NCBI RefSeq assembly: GCF_034262375.1
Contig: NZ_CP139558.1
Coordinates: 6,200,001 to 6,264,000, forward strand
Length of the DNA: 64,000 nt
DNA from: Mucilaginibacter sabulilitoris
Lineage (GTDB): Bacteria > Bacteroidota > Bacteroidia > Sphingobacteriales > Sphingobacteriaceae
Direction of reading: 5' to 3'
The notes under the pieces are model-generated. The model was not told where the DNA came from, ran no database searches, and saw only the letters and a program-made list of their open reading frames with translations. Below are positions 37,416-46,039 of this stretch, in pieces. Position 1 is the stretch's first letter; each line of letters starts with the position of its first letter. The position numbers were made by a program, and so were the translations under genes.

Positions 37416-39158
37416 TTACCAGCCAGGATTATTACCCCCAAGGGCAGGATTGAGTACTAACTGATCTGACGGCAATGGCAGCAGGTAATCTCTGTTATTA
37501 TTAAACTTGTAGCCATTTGTTAGGGCAGGCACTTTTCCGAATGGCAGGATATAGCCTTTGCTGTCAACGGTGTATTTACTCAACACCGCAGCCGGGAACA
37601 GGGTGGCCCATTGTTTTAGTTTAGCACCTTTTGGCTGCCAGCCTGCAATGAGCGTTTTTGCGGCTGCCCATCTGAATATATCATCATGCCTGAAGCCCTC
37701 ACACGCAAGTTCAATCCTGCGTTCGCGTCTTACCTCGTTAATAACCGGAGAAAGATCAGGGAATGTCCAGTCAGGGTCATTTACAATGCCGGATATATTG
37801 AGCGATGGCATCCCAACCCTGCCCCTCAACTTGTTGATGCTTTTATCCGCATCGCCCTGAGTAAGGATGCCCAATTCTGCTTTAGCTTCAGCAAAATTGA
37901 GTAATGCCTCGGCAAACCTGAAATAAATAAGCGCTTGGGTTGAGTTTTCAACCTGTTGTGAAGCATCGCTTATATTTCCCTTTAACAGTTCATAACCAGT
38001 TGGCGCATTTGCCGAATTGGCAAAATCCGGTTTGGTAAAGATCACGTCAGGAGCGCCTCCTGCCCTGTTACTTGTAATTACAGCACCGTTTGTAAATATA
38101 GTTTGCCGTAACCGCGGATCACGATTTTTAACCACCTGCTGCAGCGAGTCATCACCCTGATACAGCGGGCTTACACCAATAGGCTTACCATCGGCACATA
38201 AGTAATCATCAACAAGGTTTTTGGTAATACCCCTGTCAAGTCCCAGCGGTACAAAAAGATACCAGTGCTGATATATCCCCAGCGAATTATCAAACTTGCG
38301 CCAAAACATCACTTCATTGCTATTGCTGTAATCTGTTTGATTAAATAGCTTTCGGTAACCATCCGCAACACCAACATTATCCAGCGTAAACCCTGCCTCA
38401 TTATCAATTAAAGTACCGGCTGCATCGGCCGCTTTTTTTAAAAAATCGTTCCCGTTCGCTCCTGTTACACCAAACGGTGTCCCGCTATGGTATTTTTCCC
38501 AAGTTCCCTCGTATAGGGCTACCCTTGATTGAAGAAGCATGGCCACCTCTTTATTTATCCTTCCCACCTGGCTGCCGTTCCTTGACGGGAGATACGCGAT
38601 AGCGTGATCTAGATCGGCCAAAATAGAATCAGCAACAATGTTTCGCGGCAGACGAGCTCCGTACAGCTTTTTATCATCTGAGTTTAAAGCCTTATTGATC
38701 CAGGGTAAGGGGCCAAATTTTTTCAGCATATCAAAGTAAAACATCGCTCGAAGAAAGAGCGTTTCGCCAACATAGGGTTTAAGGTTATCCCAGCTATCAT
38801 TTACTTTATGATAATTGTCCATAAAATAATTGAGTGTGCGTAATTTAGTCCAGTCCCATCCGCCGCCGCTTGCCGGCACCACCGTTTCGCCATTCAGGGC
38901 CGAGTTGTAAGGTAATTTAACCATATTATCGCTGCCCATGTCGGCGTCGTCGCCATAAACTCCCACCTGGAAATAATCTGAATATGGAGGGAACATGGTA
39001 TTATAGTAGTTATTGGTATACAACTTCAGGTCGTTGGTTGATTTCCAGTACTCAGCGTCACTGATAATCACATTAGGCTTCTGATTAAGAAAGTCTTTGG
39101 CACATGACGTAACCAGCAAACAGCAGGCAGCCAGGTAAAATATATATTTAAGTTTCAT
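37416..39158 (-). CDS. susD: SusD-family glycan-binding lipoprotein (GH20 locus)
   Basis: From the ATG at 39158 the product begins MKLKYIFYLAACCLLVTSCA, a lipoprotein signal with the acylated Cys near residue 19; the ATG at 39185 would put nine extra residues in front and overlap susC, so the inner start is chosen. SusD features are LFLRAMFYFDMLKKFGPLPW, RFAEALLNFAEAKAELGI, LRGRVGMP and RRERRIELACEGFRHDDIFR. It binds the glycan at the cell surface with the SusC encoded just upstream. Confidence 0.95.
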   Translation of the reverse strand: MKLKYIFYLAACCLLVTSCAKDFLNQKPNVIISDAEYWKSTNDLKLYTNNYYNTMFPPYSDYFQVGVYGDDADMGSDNMVKLPYNSALNGETVVPASGGGWDWTKLRTLNYFMDNYHKVNDSWDNLKPYVGETLFLRAMFYFDMLKKFGPLPWINKALNSDDKKLYGARLPRNIVADSILADLDHAIAYLPSRNGSQVGRINKEVAMLLQSRVALYEGTWEKYHSGTPFGVTGANGNDFLKKAADAAGTLIDNEAGFTLDNVGVADGYRKLFNQTDYSNSNEVMFWRKFDNSLGIYQHWYLFVPLGLDRGITKNLVDDYLCADGKPIGVSPLYQGDDSLQQVVKNRDPRLRQTIFTNGAVITSNRAGGAPDVIFTKPDFANSANAPTGYELLKGNISDASQQVENSTQALIYFRFAEALLNFAEAKAELGILTQGDADKSINKLRGRVGMPSLNISGIVNDPDWTFPDLSPVINEVRRERRIELACEGFRHDDIFRWAAAKTLIAGWQPKGAKLKQWATLFPAAVLSKYTVDSKGYILPFGKVPALTNGYKFNNNRDYLLPLPSDQLVLNPALGGNNPGW

Positions 39159-39171
39159 GTTGATTATACTA

Positions 39172-42100
39172 TTAAAGTGTAACATTCAGGCCTGCAGAAA
39201 ATATTCGCTGTATCGGGTATAGTTTGGCATCACCAACCGCAAGCTCAGGATCTATTGATTGTTGTAATTTGGTAAATGTTGCAAGGTTATCGCCGCTCAG
39301 GTAGATACGTACTTTTTGCACACCGATTTTTGAAATAAGCAATGCGGGCAAAGTATAACCTACCTGTATATTTTTAATGCGCAAGTAAGCTGCATTTTGA
39401 AGGTAACGGGTTTGTACCTGCATGTTCTTGTTCATTTCCCCGGTCATGTAATACTTAGGAAAAAATCCGTTTGGCGCATTCGGTGTCCACCTGTCAAGAT
39501 TTTGATCAAGCACAGTACTTTGCCATTCACCTCCAATGATTCCCCAATACATATTAGAGCCTATCCACACATCGCGTTTGGCGACGCCCTGTACAAAAAA
39601 CGATACATCAAAGTTTTTAAATGATCCGCCCAGCGATAGGCCATAAGTATATTGCGGTGTGTTATTGCCAATAATTTTGAGGTCGCCGTGATTGGATAAT
39701 GTATTATTTCCGTAATCGATTATCCCGTCTTTATTAAGGTCGTTGTATTTAACATCGCCCGCGGTCCAGTTTCCGCCAAAAATTTTCTGCTGATTAGGCG
39801 ATGAGGCGACTTCCGCAGCCGATTGGAAAAGGCCGGCTGTTTGATAGCCCCATATTTCGCCCATCTTCATGCCCTCATACCAATCCGACAATAAGCTTGT
39901 GGAGTTAGGGTATTTAACCACTTTGCTGGTTGCGTTGCTCAGCACCCCCTTTGCGAAGTAATTGAATTTTCCGATATGGTCCCGCCATGAAACTGTTAAC
40001 TCAAAACCAGTGGTACGCATGGCTGCATTATTTGCCTTTGGAACGCTGGTACCCAGCACCGACGGCAATGATTGAGCAGGGCCCACAAAATCTGACGCAT
40101 TGCGCACATACCAGTCATAGGCTATAGCAAGCCTGTTCTTTAAAACTTCGGCATCAAGACCAATATTGGCCGACTTGATGGTAGCCCAGGTAAGGTTCGG
40201 GTTAACGAGGCCGGGAGGGGCTATGTAAGCCTGCCTTCCGTCTCCAAATATCCAGTTGGTTGATGTCGGGGCGACGGTGCCCAGGCTTGGGTAGAACGGG
40301 TAATAGTTATTGCGGTCGGGATTATCGCCCCACTGATCGCCTAATGAACCGTATGATGCCCTTATCTTCAATACGTTTACCGTCGGTTGTATGGATTTCC
40401 AGAATGCCTCTTCAGACACCACATAGCCGGCCGAAACCGATGGATATAAATTCCACCTATGCCCTGCCAGAAAACGCGAAGAAGCATCATATCTTCCGTT
40501 CACCTCAAGCAGGTACTTATCTTTATAATTATAATTAAACCTGCCAAAAAAACCTTCAATAGACAGCCGCATATCGTTATCACCAACAGAAGGGGTAGGA
40601 TTATAGGTTAAATTCAACGAAGGAATATCATTGGAATACAGCAGCGAGTTGCTGGCGTTTAAAGATGTTAAACGAGTGTAATCTTTAATATATCCTCCCA
40701 GTAGCTGAAAGTTGTGCGCACCGAAATGCTTATCATAAGAAGCATATATATTGGTAATATAATGATCCTGCTTCAGGTAATTTTCTGCCAAAGAATTGTT
40801 TGGATCGGTTTGAAATTCTACAACTTTATTTCCGCTTGGCAGCACGGTGTACACTGTTTTGTTAAAATCGCTCTCGTTGTAATTTTGCCCGTCGTAGGTA
40901 AAATTGGCTGTCAAGTTTAATCCCTTAACGGGCTTCAGTACCACCTCGCCGGTTAACATGGGCTTGTCATTGGTATAAATGTCCCGGCCACCCTGGGTAA
41001 ACAGGTTTATGTTAGAATAATCGGAATAATTTCCGTCGGGATTTTTCAAAGGTGTTGTTGGTAATTTACGGGCAATCTGGTGCATATAGTTCCCCCCTGT
41101 TGCCGCGGCATAGGTTGCAGGCGTATTGCTTAACTCGCGTGAAAATGAACTTCTGAAGTTAAGCGTAATGATATCCGACACATTGGATGAAATATTAGCG
41201 CGCAGGTTATATCTTTTATAAGTATCCTTCATAAAATTGTACATGCCATTTTTATCCAGCAAACCAGCTCCCACATAATAACTGGAATTGGCACCGCCTC
41301 CGTTTACACTTATGTTATGCTGCTGGCTGAATGACCATGGTTTAAAAAATATTTTAAACCAGTCGTTATTGCCATTGCCGGTGTTGGGCCCTGTGCCTGT
41401 AAAATAACCTATTCCGGAGCCCAGCCAGTCGTCGTTATTAGGGTCCTTAATGGTTTCGGTTTTCAAAGCACCTGCCTGGTAATCTTTTATGCGCTGGATA
41501 GTTTCATCACTGAACCATGGTGCCCTTCCGGAATTTACAAAGGCCTCATTGTAGATGTTTGCGAAATCCAATGAATTAACCATATGCGGAAGGTTAATTG
41601 TTTGCGCCAGGGAAAAGTTGTTATTATAGGAAATTGTGGTTCTCTGATTTTTTTTACCTTGCCTGGTGGTAATGAGCATGACACCATAGGGAGCGCTTGA
41701 ACCGTAAATGGCAGAAGAGGCGGCGTCTTTGAGTATGGATATTGACTCAATATCCGCAGCGTTGATATTGTTGATATCTCCGCCCGGCACACCATCAATA
41801 ACAATAAGCGGAGATGCTGAAACGCCGAAGCCGGTGTATCCCCTCACATTGATATTTGGAGCTGCAGCCGGCGAACCGCCGCCTGATGACTGGGTTATAT
41901 TTAAATTGGCTACCTGGCCCTGAAGTGCCTGCGCAACATCAGTAACCGGCCTGTTTTGAAGATCTTTTGATGATACAGTGACAACAGAACCGGTAAGGTC
42001 TACTTTCTTACGCTGTCCGTAACCGACTACCACCACATCCTGAAGCGAATTACTGGATGCCTCCAATTGTACTTTTAGCGGCGCGGTCCGCTTAACTTCA

Positions 42101-42378
42101 ACCTCCTGCGTAATAAAACCGATAAACGAAACCACTAACCGGTTTGACGTCCTTTTCAAAGCGATGGTAAAAGTGCCGTCCTGCGCGGTAGTTTTCACAT
42201 TGCCCGTATTTTTTTCAGTAATAGTTGCCCCGGAGAGCGGCAAACCATCGGCAGATACCACACTCCCCTTTATTACTGTACCTGCTCCGATCCTTTCCTG
42301 GGCCAAAAGCAAACATGCAGAGCAACAAAGGAGCATTGCGCATGCAAAAAAAGATCTCAGAAGTAGTTTTCTTCTCAT
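39172..42378 (-). CDS. susC: SusC-family TonB-dependent transporter (GH20 locus)
   Basis: 1068 residues with a signal peptide to about LLLAQ, a carboxypeptidase-regulatory-like domain (GSVVSADGLPLSGATITEK), a plug (DVVVVGYGQRKKVDLTGSV, NINVRGYTG, LIVIDGVPGG, SISILKDAASSAIYGS) and a C-terminal barrel. It should import oligosaccharides handed over by the SusD encoded 13 bp downstream. It differs clearly in sequence from the SusC of the pectin locus. A GH20 gene precedes it by 118 bp on the same strand. Confidence 0.95.
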   Translation of the reverse strand: MRRKLLLRSFFACAMLLCCSACLLLAQERIGAGTVIKGSVVSADGLPLSGATITEKNTGNVKTTAQDGTFTIALKRTSNRLVVSFIGFITQEVEVKRTAPLKVQLEASSNSLQDVVVVGYGQRKKVDLTGSVVTVSSKDLQNRPVTDVAQALQGQVANLNITQSSGGGSPAAAPNINVRGYTGFGVSASPLIVIDGVPGGDINNINAADIESISILKDAASSAIYGSSAPYGVMLITTRQGKKNQRTTISYNNNFSLAQTINLPHMVNSLDFANIYNEAFVNSGRAPWFSDETIQRIKDYQAGALKTETIKDPNNDDWLGSGIGYFTGTGPNTGNGNNDWFKIFFKPWSFSQQHNISVNGGGANSSYYVGAGLLDKNGMYNFMKDTYKRYNLRANISSNVSDIITLNFRSSFSRELSNTPATYAAATGGNYMHQIARKLPTTPLKNPDGNYSDYSNINLFTQGGRDIYTNDKPMLTGEVVLKPVKGLNLTANFTYDGQNYNESDFNKTVYTVLPSGNKVVEFQTDPNNSLAENYLKQDHYITNIYASYDKHFGAHNFQLLGGYIKDYTRLTSLNASNSLLYSNDIPSLNLTYNPTPSVGDNDMRLSIEGFFGRFNYNYKDKYLLEVNGRYDASSRFLAGHRWNLYPSVSAGYVVSEEAFWKSIQPTVNVLKIRASYGSLGDQWGDNPDRNNYYPFYPSLGTVAPTSTNWIFGDGRQAYIAPPGLVNPNLTWATIKSANIGLDAEVLKNRLAIAYDWYVRNASDFVGPAQSLPSVLGTSVPKANNAAMRTTGFELTVSWRDHIGKFNYFAKGVLSNATSKVVKYPNSTSLLSDWYEGMKMGEIWGYQTAGLFQSAAEVASSPNQQKIFGGNWTAGDVKYNDLNKDGIIDYGNNTLSNHGDLKIIGNNTPQYTYGLSLGGSFKNFDVSFFVQGVAKRDVWIGSNMYWGIIGGEWQSTVLDQNLDRWTPNAPNGFFPKYYMTGEMNKNMQVQTRYLQNAAYLRIKNIQVGYTLPALLISKIGVQKVRIYLSGDNLATFTKLQQSIDPELAVGDAKLYPIQRIFSAGLNVTL

Positions 42379-42496
42379 AACTTCTTGTTTTTAAATTGTT
42401 TATAATTAATTATTTGGTTTATTCAGGCATAATACTCTCCCTCACAGGTAGTTGGGGCCACCCGTAACACATGGTTATAATAAAATGAGGTAAAGC

Positions 42497-44083
42497 TTAG
42501 TTAAAATCTCCAGCGTAGTAATTTACGCCCATAAGCTCAAGCCAGCGCCTGTGGTATCGCTGTCGGAGCCGGAATGCCGCATAGTCAAGATCATCGGCGG
42601 CCGACCAGGCCCGTTCGGCAAGGCCCAGTATGCGGGGAAATAACTGATAGTCGGTTTTGGCGGGTGTTCGGTCTATGTGCGACCAAAAGTTCGCCTGTAT
42701 TCCCAAAATGTGCTTCTTAAGCGTATCACCAGGCGCGGCGCCTTCAAACGGATTAAAATCAAATACTTTTTTGGTATTTATGGCATCATAGCCATAATCA
42801 AAGTACATGTGGGAAGTTGGGGTCATTACAACATCGTAACCTTTTGACGCCGCCTGAAGCCCCGGCTGGCTACCCGTCCAGCTCATCACGATCCAATCTT
42901 TTGTTAAAAACTCATTATCATGCAGTATTTCGTCCCAGGCAACCGGCCGCTTGCCTTGCTTAACAACAAAATCATGTAGTTTCTGCATAAAATAGCCTTG
43001 AAGCGCACTGGTATTCGGGAGCTTTTCGGCAAATACTACTTCCTGGCACCTGGGGCAGCTTTGCCAATAATTTCTCGGAACCTCGTCGCCCCCAAGATGT
43101 AAATATCCGGACGGGAAAAGCTGGGCTGTTTCGCCGATAACCGTTTGAAAAAAATTCAGGGTGGCGGGGTTGCCAACACAAAACACATCATTTACCGCAG
43201 GCCCCTTTGAAAATGGCGCTACCGGTGATATTTTATAATTACACAAAAGTTCGGGGTAGGCAAATAAAGCAGCATGACTATGCCCCGGCGATTCAATTTC
43301 GGGTACCAGCTCAACATTTCTTGAAGCTGCATAACTCACCAATTGCTGAATATCAGTGGTTGTATAGTACCCTTCAACCTCCTTAGGCTCATGGTATAAG
43401 GTATCAAACCTGGATGCTTGTATGTTTAATTGCGAATAGCCTTTAACCGGCATTCGCCAACCCTGATCATCGGTTAAATGAAGATGCAAGATATTCAGTT
43501 TGTAAAAGGCCATCCTGTCGATGGTGCTTTTTACATAATCCGGCGACATGAAAGTTCTTGACACATCGAGCATTAACCCGCGCCATTTAAACCGTGGGGC
43601 ATCTGTAACGTCAACGGCGCGTAGCAATATGCCTTGTTCTTTAACATCTGTCGTTGTTTCAGGCAGCGGCAACAACTGCACCAGGCTAACACAGCCGTAA
43701 AATAATCCACCCGAAGTGCCTGCCTCTATCACAACCCGGTTGGATGTAATATTCAAATGATAGGATTCGTTGCCTGTTACTCGTATGTTATTTTTCAGGG
43801 AAATACTGTTATTTATAGTCTTTTTTGATTCATTAACTATCGCAAGGCGGTAGCCGGTTAAAATGGCTATCTTTTCCTGAAGAAAAGCGCCCTGATTTGT
43901 CAAGTTACCGGCAGCTACAATTTTAGTTGCCGAATTAATTATAAACGCCCCCGGCCTGTATGCTATGTGCTGTGGTTGGGGAATGATATTTTGTGCACCT
44001 GCTGTAACAGCGGCCAGCATGCCGGCAAAAAGTGCGACAAATATCTTACTAAGCTTTAAATGGTTATAATAATTTCTTAACAT
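42497..44083 (-). CDS. GH20 beta-N-acetylhexosaminidase
   Basis: 528 residues with signal peptide ending near AGAQ, an N-terminal GH20b domain and the catalytic barrel: HLHLTDDQGWR, then HLGGDEVPRNYW with the catalytic pair D333/E334, and a C-terminal LAERAWS segment. It lacks the chitobiase C-terminal and PA14 domains of the second GH20 in this locus. It is the first gene of the minus-strand operon and is divergent from the AraC regulator with only 68 bp between the starts. Confidence 0.93.
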   Translation of the reverse strand: MLRNYYNHLKLSKIFVALFAGMLAAVTAGAQNIIPQPQHIAYRPGAFIINSATKIVAAGNLTNQGAFLQEKIAILTGYRLAIVNESKKTINNSISLKNNIRVTGNESYHLNITSNRVVIEAGTSGGLFYGCVSLVQLLPLPETTTDVKEQGILLRAVDVTDAPRFKWRGLMLDVSRTFMSPDYVKSTIDRMAFYKLNILHLHLTDDQGWRMPVKGYSQLNIQASRFDTLYHEPKEVEGYYTTTDIQQLVSYAASRNVELVPEIESPGHSHAALFAYPELLCNYKISPVAPFSKGPAVNDVFCVGNPATLNFFQTVIGETAQLFPSGYLHLGGDEVPRNYWQSCPRCQEVVFAEKLPNTSALQGYFMQKLHDFVVKQGKRPVAWDEILHDNEFLTKDWIVMSWTGSQPGLQAASKGYDVVMTPTSHMYFDYGYDAINTKKVFDFNPFEGAAPGDTLKKHILGIQANFWSHIDRTPAKTDYQLFPRILGLAERAWSAADDLDYAAFRLRQRYHRRWLELMGVNYYAGDFN

Positions 44084-44113
44084 GTTACTAAGGTATATGG
44101 CTTATAAATAAAA

Positions 44114-44131
44114 CATTCATAGATTTGAATG
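44114..44131. promoter_or_regulatory. Inverted repeat and -7 box between AraC and GH20 genes
   Basis: CATTCA/TGAATG inverted repeat with a 6-nt spacer in the 68-bp divergent intergenic region. It overlaps TAGATTTG (44120-44127), a TAnnTTTG -7 candidate for the AraC gene. It could be the regulator's operator, controlling both directions. Confidence 0.4.
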
Positions 44132-44151
44132 ATAGTACTATTTTATAAATC

Positions 44152-45039
44152 ATGCACGTAAAAATAAACGCCTCAAAAACAAGAACAATCATTGATTTCC
44201 GCCAAAGCGGTTTTAGTGAACTGGTGGTGCTGGGGAAATATAATTACAACAAAGCCGAAGATATTCTGGAAAACCATGTACACGATCGTATGATTGAGAT
44301 ATGCTACAGCGATAAAGGCAGCCAGTGGTTTGCTGTAGAAAAACAGCGGTATTTAGTAAAGGGAGGCGATGTTTTTATACATTACCCTGATGAATTGCAT
44401 GGATCTGGAGGCTATCCTGAGGAAAAAGGGTGCCTATATTGGTTTATTATCAAGGTCCCTAAAAAAACAAAGGCGCAAAGCACCACCGCTTTCCTGATCA
44501 ATCAATTAATTGATATGAACAGACGGCATTTCAGGGGTGATGGTTCTATCAAAAAAATGCTTGAAGAAATTTTTAAGGTCAGCCGGTCGGAGGAAGAATC
44601 AATGCAAATGCTGAAAATAAAGATTAATCTTTTGTCGCAGCTGTTTTTATTAAAGTTGATTGAACTGGCCAACAAGAAAACAAATGATACGGACAATGAA
44701 AGGCTAAGTAAGATCTACGAGTTGATTAACAACAGCATTACCCAAAACTTAACGATAGAAAGGCTGGCCAATGAGGTGAACCTTTCTGAATCCCGTTTTA
44801 AGAACTGGTTCAGGGACCTGTCAGGCTTTACCCCCCTGGATTTTGTACAGCGCAAAAGAGTAGAGCATGCTATGGACAGGATCAAACAGAACCCAGATAT
44901 TAATTTCAAAGACCTTGCTTTGGAACTCAATTTTTCTTCCCAGCAATACTTTACAACGGTTTTAAAAAAATTTACCGGGAAAACACCCAGTGAAATAAAG
45001 CAATCAACACTTGAATTGAATACGCCCGGGGAACCCTGA
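44152..45039 (+). CDS. AraC-family regulator of the GH20 locus
   Basis: 295 residues with an N-terminal cupin-like sensing domain (ENHVHDRMIEICYSDKG, VKGGDVFIHYPDELHGSGGY) and a C-terminal double helix-turn-helix (about 190-290: LTIERLANEVNLSESRFKNW, then GKTPSEIKQS). No signal peptide or membrane helix, so it senses a cytoplasmic sugar. Divergent placement from the GH20-susCD operon makes that operon its likely target. GH97, 1 kb downstream on the same strand, may also belong to its regulon. Confidence 0.9.
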   Translation: MHVKINASKTRTIIDFRQSGFSELVVLGKYNYNKAEDILENHVHDRMIEICYSDKGSQWFAVEKQRYLVKGGDVFIHYPDELHGSGGYPEEKGCLYWFIIKVPKKTKAQSTTAFLINQLIDMNRRHFRGDGSIKKMLEEIFKVSRSEEESMQMLKIKINLLSQLFLLKLIELANKKTNDTDNERLSKIYELINNSITQNLTIERLANEVNLSESRFKNWFRDLSGFTPLDFVQRKRVEHAMDRIKQNPDINFKDLALELNFSSQQYFTTVLKKFTGKTPSEIKQSTLELNTPGEP

Positions 45040-46039
45040 CTCCTTCACTCCGAAACGAATCCCAACCGCCGCACCCGTCTGGAGGCATTCTTTTTTACTC
45101 CTGAAAACTGCCTGCATTAACAATATACCGCCAAGTATCCTTAGCTGTTACAGTTGCCGGATCAATTAAATCTCTTCGGGGGAACCCATCGCACGCTTAG
45201 AATAAAATAAGTCCCTCATAAAATACCGCTGACATCCGTGACGGATAGCGCAACTTCGGTATTTATTACTTACCACCGGCACCCCGGCTTATATCATTTG
45301 TCCAACGCCGAAATAGCTTATTTCAGCTATTGAAGACCGTTTGGCCGCGCCATAGATTTGCATTGTCAGAAAACAAGGAAACCATACTTAAACAACTGTT
45401 TTACAAAACAATACACAAAAATCTGAAGAAAAATACAGGTATTTAAAAGCAAAAAATCATAAAAAACTAAACCAGCCGGGCCAACAGCCATCGGTGTTGC
45501 CTGCGGAACAATAACCGTGTTTAACCTTATTTGGGGCGTTTCCTGTATACTGGATTCCTGGGGGCCGCTTACGCCCACTACTCCGCTAAGTTGAAACTAA
45601 ATTTTGCACCTTAATGTGTCCTGCAAAATTGTGTCACAGTATTATAACACTCGAACCCGGATTTCTATCACCTTTCGGGTACGCGTGTTTATGGTCGTAT
45701 TTATTCCTGGAAGAATACGGCGAGTATTACCACCGCATTTTTTTGCTTACAATTTTGATTTCAAACAGTTTTTATCGTATGAAAAAAATACTTCAATGAT
45801 TGAATCGCTCTTTTTGAAACTAGTACGACATTTTTCGACATTTGCAATAGAGTCCTTCCTTTCAATTCTTTTAACTTAAAAACATGAAAATTTGAATTCT
45901 CTCTGTTAAGAATATTAATATAGAGGCGACCAGCTAATTCGCAGTGATAATAAAGTCCATTCATGTAACTATATTGTCCATTTTTTTAATGATGGTAGTT
46001 GTTTTAATTTAACAACTGTATTATTACGCCTCTGATCAC
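45040..46039. other. 1-kb intergenic region, no supported gene
   Basis: Several open frames of 60-90 codons exist on both strands but none has protein-like composition along its length or a recognisable domain. Before the GH97 gene there is a 7-bp inverted repeat AGTTGTT/AACAACT (45997-46017), overlapping a weak -7 candidate (TAGTTGTT) that stands 19 bp after a TTG (45974-45976). Confidence 0.45.

Noticed and set aside
45366..45879. Three ORFs of 60-90 codons in the gap before GH97
   Set aside because: They overlap on opposite strands, have no recognisable motif and no operon partner.
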